Assembly (NCBI GenBank): GCA_031267155.1
Contig: JAIRZR010000390.1
Location: 1 to 6,099 of the forward strand
Length of the DNA: 6,099 bases
Origin: Prevotellaceae bacterium
GTDB taxonomy: Bacteria > Bacteroidota > Bacteroidia > Bacteroidales > UBA932
Direction: 5' to 3'
The notes below the pieces were generated by a model that worked only from the letters and a program-made list of their open reading frames with translations, made no database searches and had not been told where the DNA came from. Shown here piece after piece: positions 1 to 6,093 of this stretch. Numbering within the stretch: the first letter of the stretch is position 1; each line of letters begins with the position of its first letter. Position numbers and translations under genes: made by a program.

Positions 1-14
1 TTTTCGGAAAATTA

Positions 15-45
15 TTTTCTATTACAAAAATATATTGTAATTTTG
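15..45 (+). promoter_or_regulatory. Bacteroidetes-type promoter upstream of the T9SS protein gene
   Basis: The sequence TAATTTTG at 38-45 matches the Bacteroidetes -7 consensus TAnnTTTG at every fixed position. About 18-19 bases upstream, a T-rich stretch (TTTTC, 15-19) could serve as the -33 element, whose consensus is TTTG; this half is weaker. Transcription would begin near 50-53, leaving a short leader of roughly 12-15 bases before the ATG at 65. There is no clear Shine-Dalgarno sequence, which is common in this phylum. The -7 element is seen directly; its activity is inferred. Confidence 0.6.
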
Positions 46-64
46 CGGTCTGTTTATATTTATT

Positions 65-2065
65 ATGGCTAATAGGTTCAAAAAGCATATACAGTTTATT
101 CTGTTGTTTCTTATCCTTGCATTTCAGGTTCTGGAAGCGGAGGCTCAAGAGATGTTGACAGGTCTTGGCGAGAATATTCATGCATCTCAAGCGGATGAAT
201 TTCTGAGAACAAGATCGATTTTCAACATTGACTTGCCGTTTGTCGATGATTTTTCAAAAACCGGACAGTCAGTCCCAAATCCCGAATTGTGGAGAGACAG
301 CCGTTCGGTTTATATCAACAGGACTTATGCAATAAACCCTCCCACAGTGGGAGTTGCGACATTTGATCCCTTCGATGGCAAGGGGAAAATATATGGCGGA
401 GCATCGAGTTCGTTTTTTGGGGCGGACACTTTGACCTCGGGACTTATTCAGCTCGCCTATCTTCCTGCCGATTCCATCAGTCTCAGTTTTTACATTCAGC
501 CTCAAGGTTATGGAGACATGCCCGAGAGCGGCGATTCCCTGTCGGTGGAATTTTATTCTCCGATAGATGACGTCTGGGATAAAGTATGGAGCGCATCGGT
601 CGTTTCCGATACAGTAATCGAAATGTCGGATCATTTAGCTAAAACAAAGACAGTTATTAAAACCGACAGCATAGGCTTTAAATTTTTCAGGGCGAATATA
701 AAAATTGAGAACAGCAAATATCTGGCAAACGGCTTCAGTTTCCGGTTCATCAACTATGCAAGCATAAACATTCATCCGAATTTCCCCGGACGCAGCACTG
801 CATCAGACCACTGGCATCTGGATTTTGTCTATCTGGATAAGAACAGAATTTCAGACAGGCTGGATATTCCCGATATTTCGCTGACCGGAAACCCCGGAAG
901 GCTGACAACGAGCTATGAAACAGTTCCCGCCACACATTTCGAATCTGCAAAAGCCGACCTGTTCGACAATCCCATGAATCTGGAAATGAGCTATACAAAC
1001 ATGGGATGGGGCGCCAGAAGCGTAACCCGCAATTTCCGGCTGCGCTCAATGTATGGAACTTCGGGCAGGACACTGTCCTACTCCGCAGGCGCCGAAAACA
1101 TTCAGGACGGAAGCACGATAAACCTCTCGTATCCAATACCGCAGTATGAATTTTCACTTACCGGCGATTCGGCTGCCATCGAAGCGCTGAGCTGGATTGT
1201 TACGGACAGCGACCCCTCGGATTTCAGGACGGCGCTGCGCTATAACGACACGAACAGAGTTGTTTACGAATTTAAGGACTGCTATGCGTACGACGACGGA
1301 ACGGCGGAAAACGGATACGGGCTTTTCGGAAACGGCTCGGCGCAGGGAAAAGTGGCGGTCAAGTTCCGCACGTACATGGCTGACAGTCTCAGAGGATTGT
1401 ACATGTATTTCAACAGGGCGGTGAACGAGGTCAATGCGAATCACAATTTCGTGATTGCCGTCTGGAATGACGTCGCCGGTATTCCGGGAGAGCTGATACA
1501 CAGCGAAACCGGCGGCAGACCCGTGTTCCGCGACAGCCTTAACAAATATGTCGCATACAAATTCGAAAAACCCGTATATCTTTCCGAAGGCCAGATATTT
1601 TATGTCGGATGGCTTCAAACGGACGAGGGATTTTTGAATATCGGTTTTGACAGGAACCGCAATTCCAAAATCAATACCCTCTATAACCTGGGACAGGTGT
1701 GGGAACCTTCCGTTTTCGACGGCTCGCTGATGATGCGCCCGATATTCTGTCGCAGCGATTCGAATTTCCCTTCCGTTCATGTTGAGCTTGAAGATACTGA
1801 AAGAGAGAGCAGAAACGTGCAGTCCTCTTTCAGAGCCTATCCGAATCCGGCAAGAGGAATCCTGTATCTGGAAGAAAATGACACTTACCCGTTAATGTCT
1901 TCGAAAATAGAGCTGTATGCCATTTCCGGCAGGCTTGTGAAAGTTTTCGAAAATGTATCCGGAAACATTGACGTAACGAATATTATGCCTGGAATATACC
2001 TGATGAGAGTATGGAATACCGAAAAGAAAATACGGGAAGTTAAAAGAATCATCATCGGGGAATAA
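65..2065 (+). CDS. secreted protein with T9SS type A sorting domain, function unknown
   Basis: This 666-residue protein has an N-terminal signal peptide: basic residues 4-8, a hydrophobic core at about 9-23, and a likely signal peptidase I site after A27 (A-E-A before Q). It should cross the inner membrane by Sec and the outer membrane by the type IX system, because residues 589-666 form a typical type A sorting domain: YPNPARG at 592, the PGIYLMRV strand at 642-649, and a basic VKRIIIGE end. The middle looks like beta-sandwich modules. One ends in DHWHLDFVYLD (248-258). A second begins with YDDGTAENGYG (409-419) and runs to about 565, a type I recall from other secreted Bacteroidetes proteins. 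I see no catalytic motif, so it may bind or act structurally at the cell surface. The start is supported by the signal peptide and the upstream promoter. Its stop lies four bases before trpF, suggesting co-transcription. Secretion is confident; function is not assigned. Confidence 0.9.
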   Translation: MANRFKKHIQFILLFLILAFQVLEAEAQEMLTGLGENIHASQADEFLRTRSIFNIDLPFVDDFSKTGQSVPNPELWRDSRSVYINRTYAINPPTVGVATFDPFDGKGKIYGGASSSFFGADTLTSGLIQLAYLPADSISLSFYIQPQGYGDMPESGDSLSVEFYSPIDDVWDKVWSASVVSDTVIEMSDHLAKTKTVIKTDSIGFKFFRANIKIENSKYLANGFSFRFINYASINIHPNFPGRSTASDHWHLDFVYLDKNRISDRLDIPDISLTGNPGRLTTSYETVPATHFESAKADLFDNPMNLEMSYTNMGWGARSVTRNFRLRSMYGTSGRTLSYSAGAENIQDGSTINLSYPIPQYEFSLTGDSAAIEALSWIVTDSDPSDFRTALRYNDTNRVVYEFKDCYAYDDGTAENGYGLFGNGSAQGKVAVKFRTYMADSLRGLYMYFNRAVNEVNANHNFVIAVWNDVAGIPGELIHSETGGRPVFRDSLNKYVAYKFEKPVYLSEGQIFYVGWLQTDEGFLNIGFDRNRNSKINTLYNLGQVWEPSVFDGSLMMRPIFCRSDSNFPSVHVELEDTERESRNVQSSFRAYPNPARGILYLEENDTYPLMSSKIELYAISGRLVKVFENVSGNIDVTNIMPGIYLMRVWNTEKKIREVKRIIIGE

Positions 2066-2069
2066 TAAA

Positions 2070-2723
2070 ATGAAAAGGATTAAAGTGAAAATATGCGGAA
2101 TGCGGGACGTCGTAAACATTGTTGAAGTTGCCATGCTGAATCCTGATTATATGGGATTTATATTTTACGAACGCTCGCCGCGGTATGCAGGTGAACTGAA
2201 TCAGGTAGTTCTGGACATACTGTCGCCCGGCACACTGCCTGTGGGAGTATTTGTGAATCCAAAAATGGGACAGATGATCGAAACGGCAAAGAATTACAGG
2301 TTTAAAATCCTGCAGCTTCATGGAAACGAAACGCCGGAATACTGCGCCGAACTGAAATCGAAATACAAATGCTCAATAATAAAGGCTTTCGGTATAAAAT
2401 CCGAAGACGATTTTTTCCATGTACATGATTATGAAGAAATATGCGATTATTTTCTTTTCGATACAAAGACAGAACAGTATGGCGGGTCGGGACAAAAATT
2501 CGACCACAGCCTGCTGGTAAACTATAAGGGCGCGAAACCTTTCTTCCTGAGCGGGGGAATTACCCTCAACGATCTTGAAAATATCAGGAATAACCGGCAT
2601 GAATTATGCCTTGCCATCGACGTCAACAGCGGTTTTGAGATTTCTCCGGGAATAAAAAATCTTGAACAGATAAAAAAATTGTTGGACTTTTTCAAACAGA
2701 CACCGGATGAACAGGATATCTAA
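2070..2723 (+). CDS. trpF: phosphoribosylanthranilate isomerase
   Basis: This cytoplasmic enzyme of tryptophan synthesis converts N-(5-phosphoribosyl)anthranilate to the carboxyphenylamino-deoxyribulose phosphate (CdRP). The 217 residues form a complete (beta/alpha)8 barrel of normal family length. Visible signatures are KICGM (7-11) with the expected general base C9, GFIFYERSPRY (29-39), VGVFVN (58-63), LQLHGNE (81-87), FDTKT followed by YGGSG (130-141) with the expected general acid D131, LSGGI, and the phosphate-binding DVNSGFEISPG near the end. The start is well placed just before the first strand, and a GGGGAA at 2057-2062 could act as ribosome-binding site. The gene begins four bases after the secreted-protein gene and its last 17 bases overlap trpA, so translational coupling to trpA is likely. 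All key residues are present and nothing suggests decay. Confidence 0.97.
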   Translation: MKRIKVKICGMRDVVNIVEVAMLNPDYMGFIFYERSPRYAGELNQVVLDILSPGTLPVGVFVNPKMGQMIETAKNYRFKILQLHGNETPEYCAELKSKYKCSIIKAFGIKSEDDFFHVHDYEEICDYFLFDTKTEQYGGSGQKFDHSLLVNYKGAKPFFLSGGITLNDLENIRNNRHELCLAIDVNSGFEISPGIKNLEQIKKLLDFFKQTPDEQDI

Positions 2724-3483
2724 ACTTTTTAATGAAAAGCAAAGAGGTATCCTGTCGATTTATTTCACGACAGGATATCCGCATTTTGATGACACATTGA
2801 CAATTATAAAAGAACTCGAAGCGCGGGGCGCAGACATGATCGAAATCGGGATTCCATTTTCGGATCCCATGGCTGACGGTCCTGTAATTCAGCAAAGCGG
2901 GGCTGCAGCCCTCAACAACGGAATGAGCCTGAAAAAACTGTTTGCCCAGCTCGAAAATATACGCGACGAAGTGAGTATCCCACTGATAATGATGGGATAT
3001 CTCAATCCGGTAATGCAGTTTGGACTGGAATCGTTCTGCAGCGAATGCTGCAGGACAGGAATCGACGGAATCATCATTCCAGACCTGCCATTCGATGATT
3101 ATATCAGGAATTTCAAGTCCCTGGGTGAAAAATACGGACTTGAATTTATTATGCTGATCACTCCGGAAACTTCGGAAGAAAGAATACGTCTGATAGACGA
3201 AAATACTTCGGGCTTTATCTATATGGTATCGACAGCTTCAACTACCGGAGCTAAAGACAGTTTCGACGAAAAAACACTGGATTATTTCAGGAGAATCGAT
3301 GGGATGAATCTGAAAAACCCGCGACTTATAGGATTCGGCATATCAAACAGAACGACTCTTGAAGCGGCTTTTGCAAATGCCGGCGGAGCAATTATCGGCA
3401 GTGAATTTATACGCCTTCTGGGCAGTGAACACTCGATTGGAGACGCCGTTGCAAAGCTTATGCAAAAAATAGGAAAGTCGTAA
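2707..3483 (+). CDS. trpA: tryptophan synthase alpha subunit
   Basis: This subunit cleaves indole-3-glycerol phosphate to indole and glyceraldehyde 3-phosphate and normally passes indole to TrpB in an alpha2-beta2 complex in the cytoplasm. At 258 residues it is full length. It shows TTGYP (21-25), IEIGIPFSDP with catalytic E46 and MADGP with catalytic D57 (Salmonella E49 and D60), GYLNP (97-101), PDLP (125-128), the phosphate-binding STASTTG (175-181), GFGISN (209-214) and GGAIIGSEF (226-234). The ATG at 2707 lies inside the end of trpF in the +1 frame. No other start precedes the conserved first strand, so the 17-base overlap is real. There is no strong Shine-Dalgarno sequence, consistent with coupling to trpF translation. 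trpB does not follow; dnaX does. The coding sequence holds two marked inverted repeats, listed separately. Confidence 0.97.
   Translation: MNRISKLFNEKQRGILSIYFTTGYPHFDDTLTIIKELEARGADMIEIGIPFSDPMADGPVIQQSGAAALNNGMSLKKLFAQLENIRDEVSIPLIMMGYLNPVMQFGLESFCSECCRTGIDGIIIPDLPFDDYIRNFKSLGEKYGLEFIMLITPETSEERIRLIDENTSGFIYMVSTASTTGAKDSFDEKTLDYFRRIDGMNLKNPRLIGFGISNRTTLEAAFANAGGAIIGSEFIRLLGSEHSIGDAVAKLMQKIGKS
2711..2779 (+). promoter_or_regulatory. candidate alternative RNA hairpins at the start of trpA
   Basis: Three short arms can pair in two exclusive ways. Arm A, ACAGGATATC at 2711-2720, starts two bases after the trpA start codon. Arm B is GGTATCCTGTCG at 2746-2757. Arm C is CGACAGGATATC at 2768-2779. 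B with C gives a 12-pair stem (one G-U) with a 10-base loop; A with B gives 10 pairs (one G-U) with a 25-base loop. Arms A and C share an identical 10-base word. The complementarity is seen directly. Any role in controlling trpA translation is inference, and arm C also encodes the conserved TGYP, so part of the match could come from protein constraint. Confidence 0.35.
3033..3056 (+). repeat. inverted repeat (hairpin) inside trpA
   Basis: CTGCAGC at 3036-3042 and GCTGCAG at 3047-3053 are perfect inverted copies around a GAAT loop. The stem extends outward to 3033 and 3056 through a U-G, a U-A and a G-C pair, giving 10 pairs in RNA. It lies in the codons for SFCSECCRTG (residues 109-118) and no T run follows, so it does not look like an intrinsic terminator. 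It may be chance from the repeated cysteine codons. Confidence 0.4.
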
Positions 3484-3528
3484 AAATACAGATAATTACA
3501 ATGGAAATGAATATAATAACGAAAATAT

Positions 3529-3536
3529 TAATTTTG
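3529..3536 (+). promoter_or_regulatory. -7 promoter element immediately upstream of dnaX
   Basis: TAATTTTG matches the Bacteroidetes -7 consensus TAnnTTTG, and the ten bases 3529-3538 are identical to 38-47 in front of the first gene. Only four bases separate the element from the dnaX ATG at 3541, so transcription would begin at or just after the start codon. I see no good -33 TTTG at the expected distance, which lowers confidence. The 57-base gap between trpA and dnaX shows no hairpin-plus-T-run terminator. Confidence 0.5.
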
Positions 3537-3540
3537 CGCA

Positions 3541-5232
3541 ATGGAACAGTTCGTCGTATCGGCAATTAAGTATCGCCCCCTGTCGTTCGCTTCGGTAGTG
3601 GGACAGTCTACAATCGGGGCAACCCTGAAAAATGCAATCCAGAGAGGGCATTTAAGTCATGCATATCTGTTTTGCGGACCGAGAGGCGTCGGCAAAACAA
3701 CCTGCGCGCGCATCTTTGCCAAAACGATAAACTGCCTGAATCCCGGTTCCGACATGGAATCATGCGGGGAATGTGAATCGTGCCGCTCCTTTTCCGAAGG
3801 CAGGTCGTACTGCATACACGAACTCGATGCGGCTTCGAACAATTCCGTGGACGATATCCGCACCCTGGTCGAGCAGGTGAGGGTTCCTCCGCAAATCGGG
3901 AAATACAGCGTATATATCATCGACGAGGTTCACATGCTGTCGTCTGCGGCTTTCAATGCCTTCCTCAAAACCCTGGAAGAGCCGCCATCGTACGCGATAT
4001 TTATTCTGGCAACAACCGAAAAGCATAAGATCATACCTACAATACTGTCGCGCTGTCAAATCTACGATTTCAACAGGATAACCGTGAACGATATTGTTTC
4101 CCATCTCAAGGATATTGCTCAAAAGGAAGGCGTTACATGCGAGCCTGACGCGCTCAACATAATCGCCCGGAAGGCTGACGGGGCAATGAGGGACGCCCTC
4201 TCCATATTCGACAGGGTTGTGTCGTTCTGTGGAAACAATGTCAAATATTCCGCAGTCATCGATGACTTGAATGTGCTTGACTATGAGTATTATTTCAGAC
4301 TGACAGATGCGATTCGCACGCACAATTACGTGGAGGCGTACATGATTTTCGACGAAATTCTCAAAAAGGGATTCGACGCTCAGCATTTTGTATCGGGATT
4401 AAATTCCCATTTCAGGGATATTCTTATGTGCAAGGATGTCAGGACGCTGTCCCTGCTGGAAGTGGGCGAGGTGATTGCAGAACGCTACAGGCAGCAGGCG
4501 GCTGAATGTCCCGTCGATTTTATGCTCGAAGCAATGAATATCACCAACAAGTGCGAGACGGAATACAAGTCCAGCGGCAATCCGCGCCTGCTGATCGAAC
4601 TGACTTTGTTGAATCTGTCCTATATCGGTACCGAAAAAAAAAACAGCCCGCCTGAATATGGCGAACAGCCGGCAGTGAAGCCCGGAATAAAAACGGAATC
4701 TGCTGCCGTACAGAAAAAAACGGAACCCGAGCCTGCTCCCATCCCCGAAGCGCCGAAAAGCGCTATTTCGCTGAAGGATATGCTCAAACCAAAAACGGAG
4801 ACTGAAACAAAGCCGGAAACTGAAACGAAAACAGAGGACGGACTTGCTGAAACGGTTGAAGAAAAAGCGTTTACGGAGGAAAAGCTTGTTCAGGAATGGA
4901 AGGCTTATGCCGAAACAATAAAAGCCAGGCAGCCGCGTTTAAGCAGCCGCCTGCTTGAATATTCTCCCAAACTTGTGTCCGAAAAGCTTGTCCACTATCC
5001 GATTATAAGCGAACAGCACAGGGAACTGATGGAGAAGCATACAATGGACCTGATCCGTCATCTCAAGGATACGTTAAATTCTTCGATCACTGTGGAATGG
5101 GTGGTCAGGGAAGTTTCCAGCGAGGAGGTGAAAACGCGGCTTTATACTCAAAAGGATAAAATCGATTACATCACATCCGCAAACGGCGCTATTGACAAAA
5201 TTATTAAGGATTTGGAACTGGATTACAGATAA
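3541..5232 (+). CDS. dnaX: DNA polymerase III subunit gamma/tau
   Basis: DnaX is the AAA+ motor subunit of the clamp loader, which loads the beta sliding clamp at the replication fork; its full-length tau form also bridges polymerase and helicase. The 563 residues are full length for the family. Visible are the leading KYRP and VVGQ segments, Walker A GPRGVGKTT (46-54), four zinc-ligand cysteines C65, C75, C78 and C81, LDAASNNSVDDIR (95-107), Walker B with DEVH (128-131) and the SRC arginine finger (170-172). The collar domain ends near residue 363. A Pro/Glu/Lys/Thr-rich linker follows to about 443, then a C-terminal tau domain with WKAYAE and an ending in RLYTQKDK. The ATG fits the conserved N terminus. 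A run of ten A bases (codons 365-368) sits at the collar-linker boundary. thiN follows after two bases. Confidence 0.97.
   Translation: MEQFVVSAIKYRPLSFASVVGQSTIGATLKNAIQRGHLSHAYLFCGPRGVGKTTCARIFAKTINCLNPGSDMESCGECESCRSFSEGRSYCIHELDAASNNSVDDIRTLVEQVRVPPQIGKYSVYIIDEVHMLSSAAFNAFLKTLEEPPSYAIFILATTEKHKIIPTILSRCQIYDFNRITVNDIVSHLKDIAQKEGVTCEPDALNIIARKADGAMRDALSIFDRVVSFCGNNVKYSAVIDDLNVLDYEYYFRLTDAIRTHNYVEAYMIFDEILKKGFDAQHFVSGLNSHFRDILMCKDVRTLSLLEVGEVIAERYRQQAAECPVDFMLEAMNITNKCETEYKSSGNPRLLIELTLLNLSYIGTEKKNSPPEYGEQPAVKPGIKTESAAVQKKTEPEPAPIPEAPKSAISLKDMLKPKTETETKPETETKTEDGLAETVEEKAFTEEKLVQEWKAYAETIKARQPRLSSRLLEYSPKLVSEKLVHYPIISEQHRELMEKHTMDLIRHLKDTLNSSITVEWVVREVSSEEVKTRLYTQKDKIDYITSANGAIDKIIKDLELDYR
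4634..4678 (+). promoter_or_regulatory. candidate slippage site in dnaX (A10 run with nearby out-of-frame stops)
   Basis: Ten A residues (4634-4643) are read as GAA AAA AAA AAC (codons 365-368). After a -1 shift, reading continues AAA CAG CCC GCC and meets TGA at 4653-4655, giving a product of about 371 residues. After a +1 shift it meets TGA at 4676-4678. Either product keeps the whole ATPase and collar region and loses the tau linker and C-terminal domain, like gamma. A small stem, CGCC (4649-4652) with GGCG (4660-4663), lies five bases past the run but has only four pairs. Known dnaX precedents are ribosomal frameshifting at A AAA AAG in Escherichia coli and transcriptional slippage on an A9 run in Thermus thermophilus. 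The sequence pattern is seen; its use is inferred. Confidence 0.5.
4796..4829 (+). repeat. 18-base imperfect tandem repeat in the DnaX linker
   Basis: CGGAGACTGAAACAAA (4796-4811) recurs 18 bases later as CGGAAACTGAAACGAA (4814-4829), with two differences. In protein it produces the low-complexity TETETKPETETKTE at residues 419-432, in the flexible linker before the tau C-terminal domain. The period is six codons, so gain or loss of a copy would keep the frame. Confidence 0.6.
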
Positions 5233-5234
5233 AA

Positions 5235-5867
5235 ATGTTGGAATATTTTGACAGCGATTATTCTGTCGTACTGTGCGACGGTAAATTTCCCGAGCATGAT
5301 ATACCTCTGAAATGCCTGAATAATGCCCGTAAAATTATCTGCTGCGACGGAGCCGCCATAAAACTTTTGCAGTACGGCAAAGAACCGTATTCTATTGTGG
5401 GCGACCTCGACAGCCTGCCCGACAGTCTGATTTCCAAATATGCCGACAGGGTTTTCCGCGACGAAGATCAGGAAATAAACGACCAGACAAAAGCCGTTCT
5501 ATGGTGTTACGAACGGAATATCAGACCTGTAATTATACTCGGAGCTACCGGATTGCGCGAGGATCATACGATCGGAAATATTTCCCTGCTCGCCGATTAT
5601 GCCGAGTTTACAGACGTGGCAATGGTCACGGATACCGGAATCTTTTTACCCGTAAATAAACCGACGACGTTTAAATGCCATAAGGGTCAGCAGGTTTCTA
5701 TCTTCGCAATTACTCCCGATACAAAAATCACTTCACAGGGACTGAGATACGAGGTCTCAAAACGACGCTTCAAAAACTGGAATCAGGGAACTCTTAATGA
5801 AACTCTCTCCAATTCGTTCCATCTCATTATCGACAGAGGAAAAGTGATTGTTTATCTTAATTATTAA
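5235..5867 (+). CDS. thiN: thiamine pyrophosphokinase
   Basis: This cytoplasmic enzyme transfers pyrophosphate from ATP to thiamine, making thiamine diphosphate directly. The 210 residues match the usual family length. Motifs in order are CCDGA (36-40), GDLDS (56-60) with metal-binding aspartates, the NDQTKA segment (82-87), LGATGLREDHTIGN (102-115) for nucleotide binding, and a C-terminal beta-rich thiamine-binding part with SIFAI (155-159), ITSQGLRY (165-172) and GTLNETLSNSF (185-195). The start lies two bases after the dnaX stop, so the gene is very likely co-transcribed with it. No TPP riboswitch is visible upstream, nor a thiamine transporter gene beside it. The protein begins with about nine residues before the first conserved strand, which is acceptable since no later ATG fits better. 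Confidence 0.95.
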   Translation: MLEYFDSDYSVVLCDGKFPEHDIPLKCLNNARKIICCDGAAIKLLQYGKEPYSIVGDLDSLPDSLISKYADRVFRDEDQEINDQTKAVLWCYERNIRPVIILGATGLREDHTIGNISLLADYAEFTDVAMVTDTGIFLPVNKPTTFKCHKGQQVSIFAITPDTKITSQGLRYEVSKRRFKNWNQGTLNETLSNSFHLIIDRGKVIVYLNY

Positions 5868-5984
5868 GGTTCTACTGTTATTTGTGTGGAAGTAATAAAA
5901 TCTGGAATATATAAAGAATGGCATAAGGAAAAGATTCCGACAAGCCTGTTCGCTTGGAAAAGCATGTAACATTGCGGAATCAAA

Positions 5985-6000
5985 AATCCCGTAAGGGATT
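5985..6000 (+). repeat. palindromic intergenic repeat, copy 1
   Basis: AATCCCGTAAGGGATT is a 6-base inverted repeat around GTAA; as RNA it would be a short hairpin with a GNRA-type (GUAA) loop. It lies 117 bases after the thiN stop and is followed by TTGGTAGAAA. Its core recurs at 6036-6049 in the same direction, 50 bases on, and at 6079-6092 in the opposite direction. The bases between thiN and this copy (5868-5984) contain no gene I can support and only a weak stem at 5941-5956. Confidence 0.75.
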
Positions 6001-6034
6001 AAATATTGGTAGAAATCAATTCATTGTCCAGCAA

Positions 6035-6093
6035 AATCCCGTCAGGGATGACATGTGGTATCTCCGTTTTTACATGTCATCCCTTACGGGATT
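6035..6093. repeat. palindromic repeat copies 2 and 3 forming a 22-base inverted repeat
   Basis: Copy 2 on the + strand reads ATCCCGTCAGGGAT (6036-6049) followed by GACATGT. Copy 3 is the same unit on the - strand (6072-6093), with GTAA in place of GTCA. The two 22-base arms match at 21 positions (C6043 against T6085 is the mismatch) around a 15-base spacer, so the DNA could extrude a cruciform or the RNA fold into a long hairpin. Each arm also contains its own ATCCC/GGGAT palindrome and an ACATGT palindrome. The cluster runs to the window edge and may continue. It resembles REP-like intergenic repeats of Bacteroidetes as I remember them; no transposase is visible here. Confidence 0.75.

Noticed and set aside
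1154..1780. 208-codon open frame on the - strand opposite the secreted-protein gene
   Set aside because: It lies wholly antisense to a gene with clear signal peptide and sorting domain, and its translation shows no domain-like or family motif.
3760..4386. 208-codon open frame on the - strand opposite dnaX
   Set aside because: It is antisense to the conserved AAA+ and collar region of DnaX; the frame is open because of codon bias on the other strand.
4714..4720. second A7 run in dnaX as a slippage site
   Set aside because: It is read CAG AAA AAA ACG, so a -1 slip puts the first lysine tRNA on GAA. The run is also shorter and lies inside the linker, making it a poorer candidate than the A10 run.
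5210..5240. TPP riboswitch controlling thiN
   Set aside because: Only two bases separate dnaX and thiN, and no thi-box-like sequence was seen in the end of dnaX.
5941..5956. CAAGC-CTGTTC-GCTTG stem as a terminator after thiN
   Set aside because: The stem has only five pairs and is followed by GAAAAG, not a T run, so it does not support an intrinsic terminator.
5757..5972. 71-codon - strand frame reaching into the region after thiN
   Set aside because: Most of it overlaps the conserved end of thiN, and the rest is low-complexity aromatic sequence with no promoter or family likeness.
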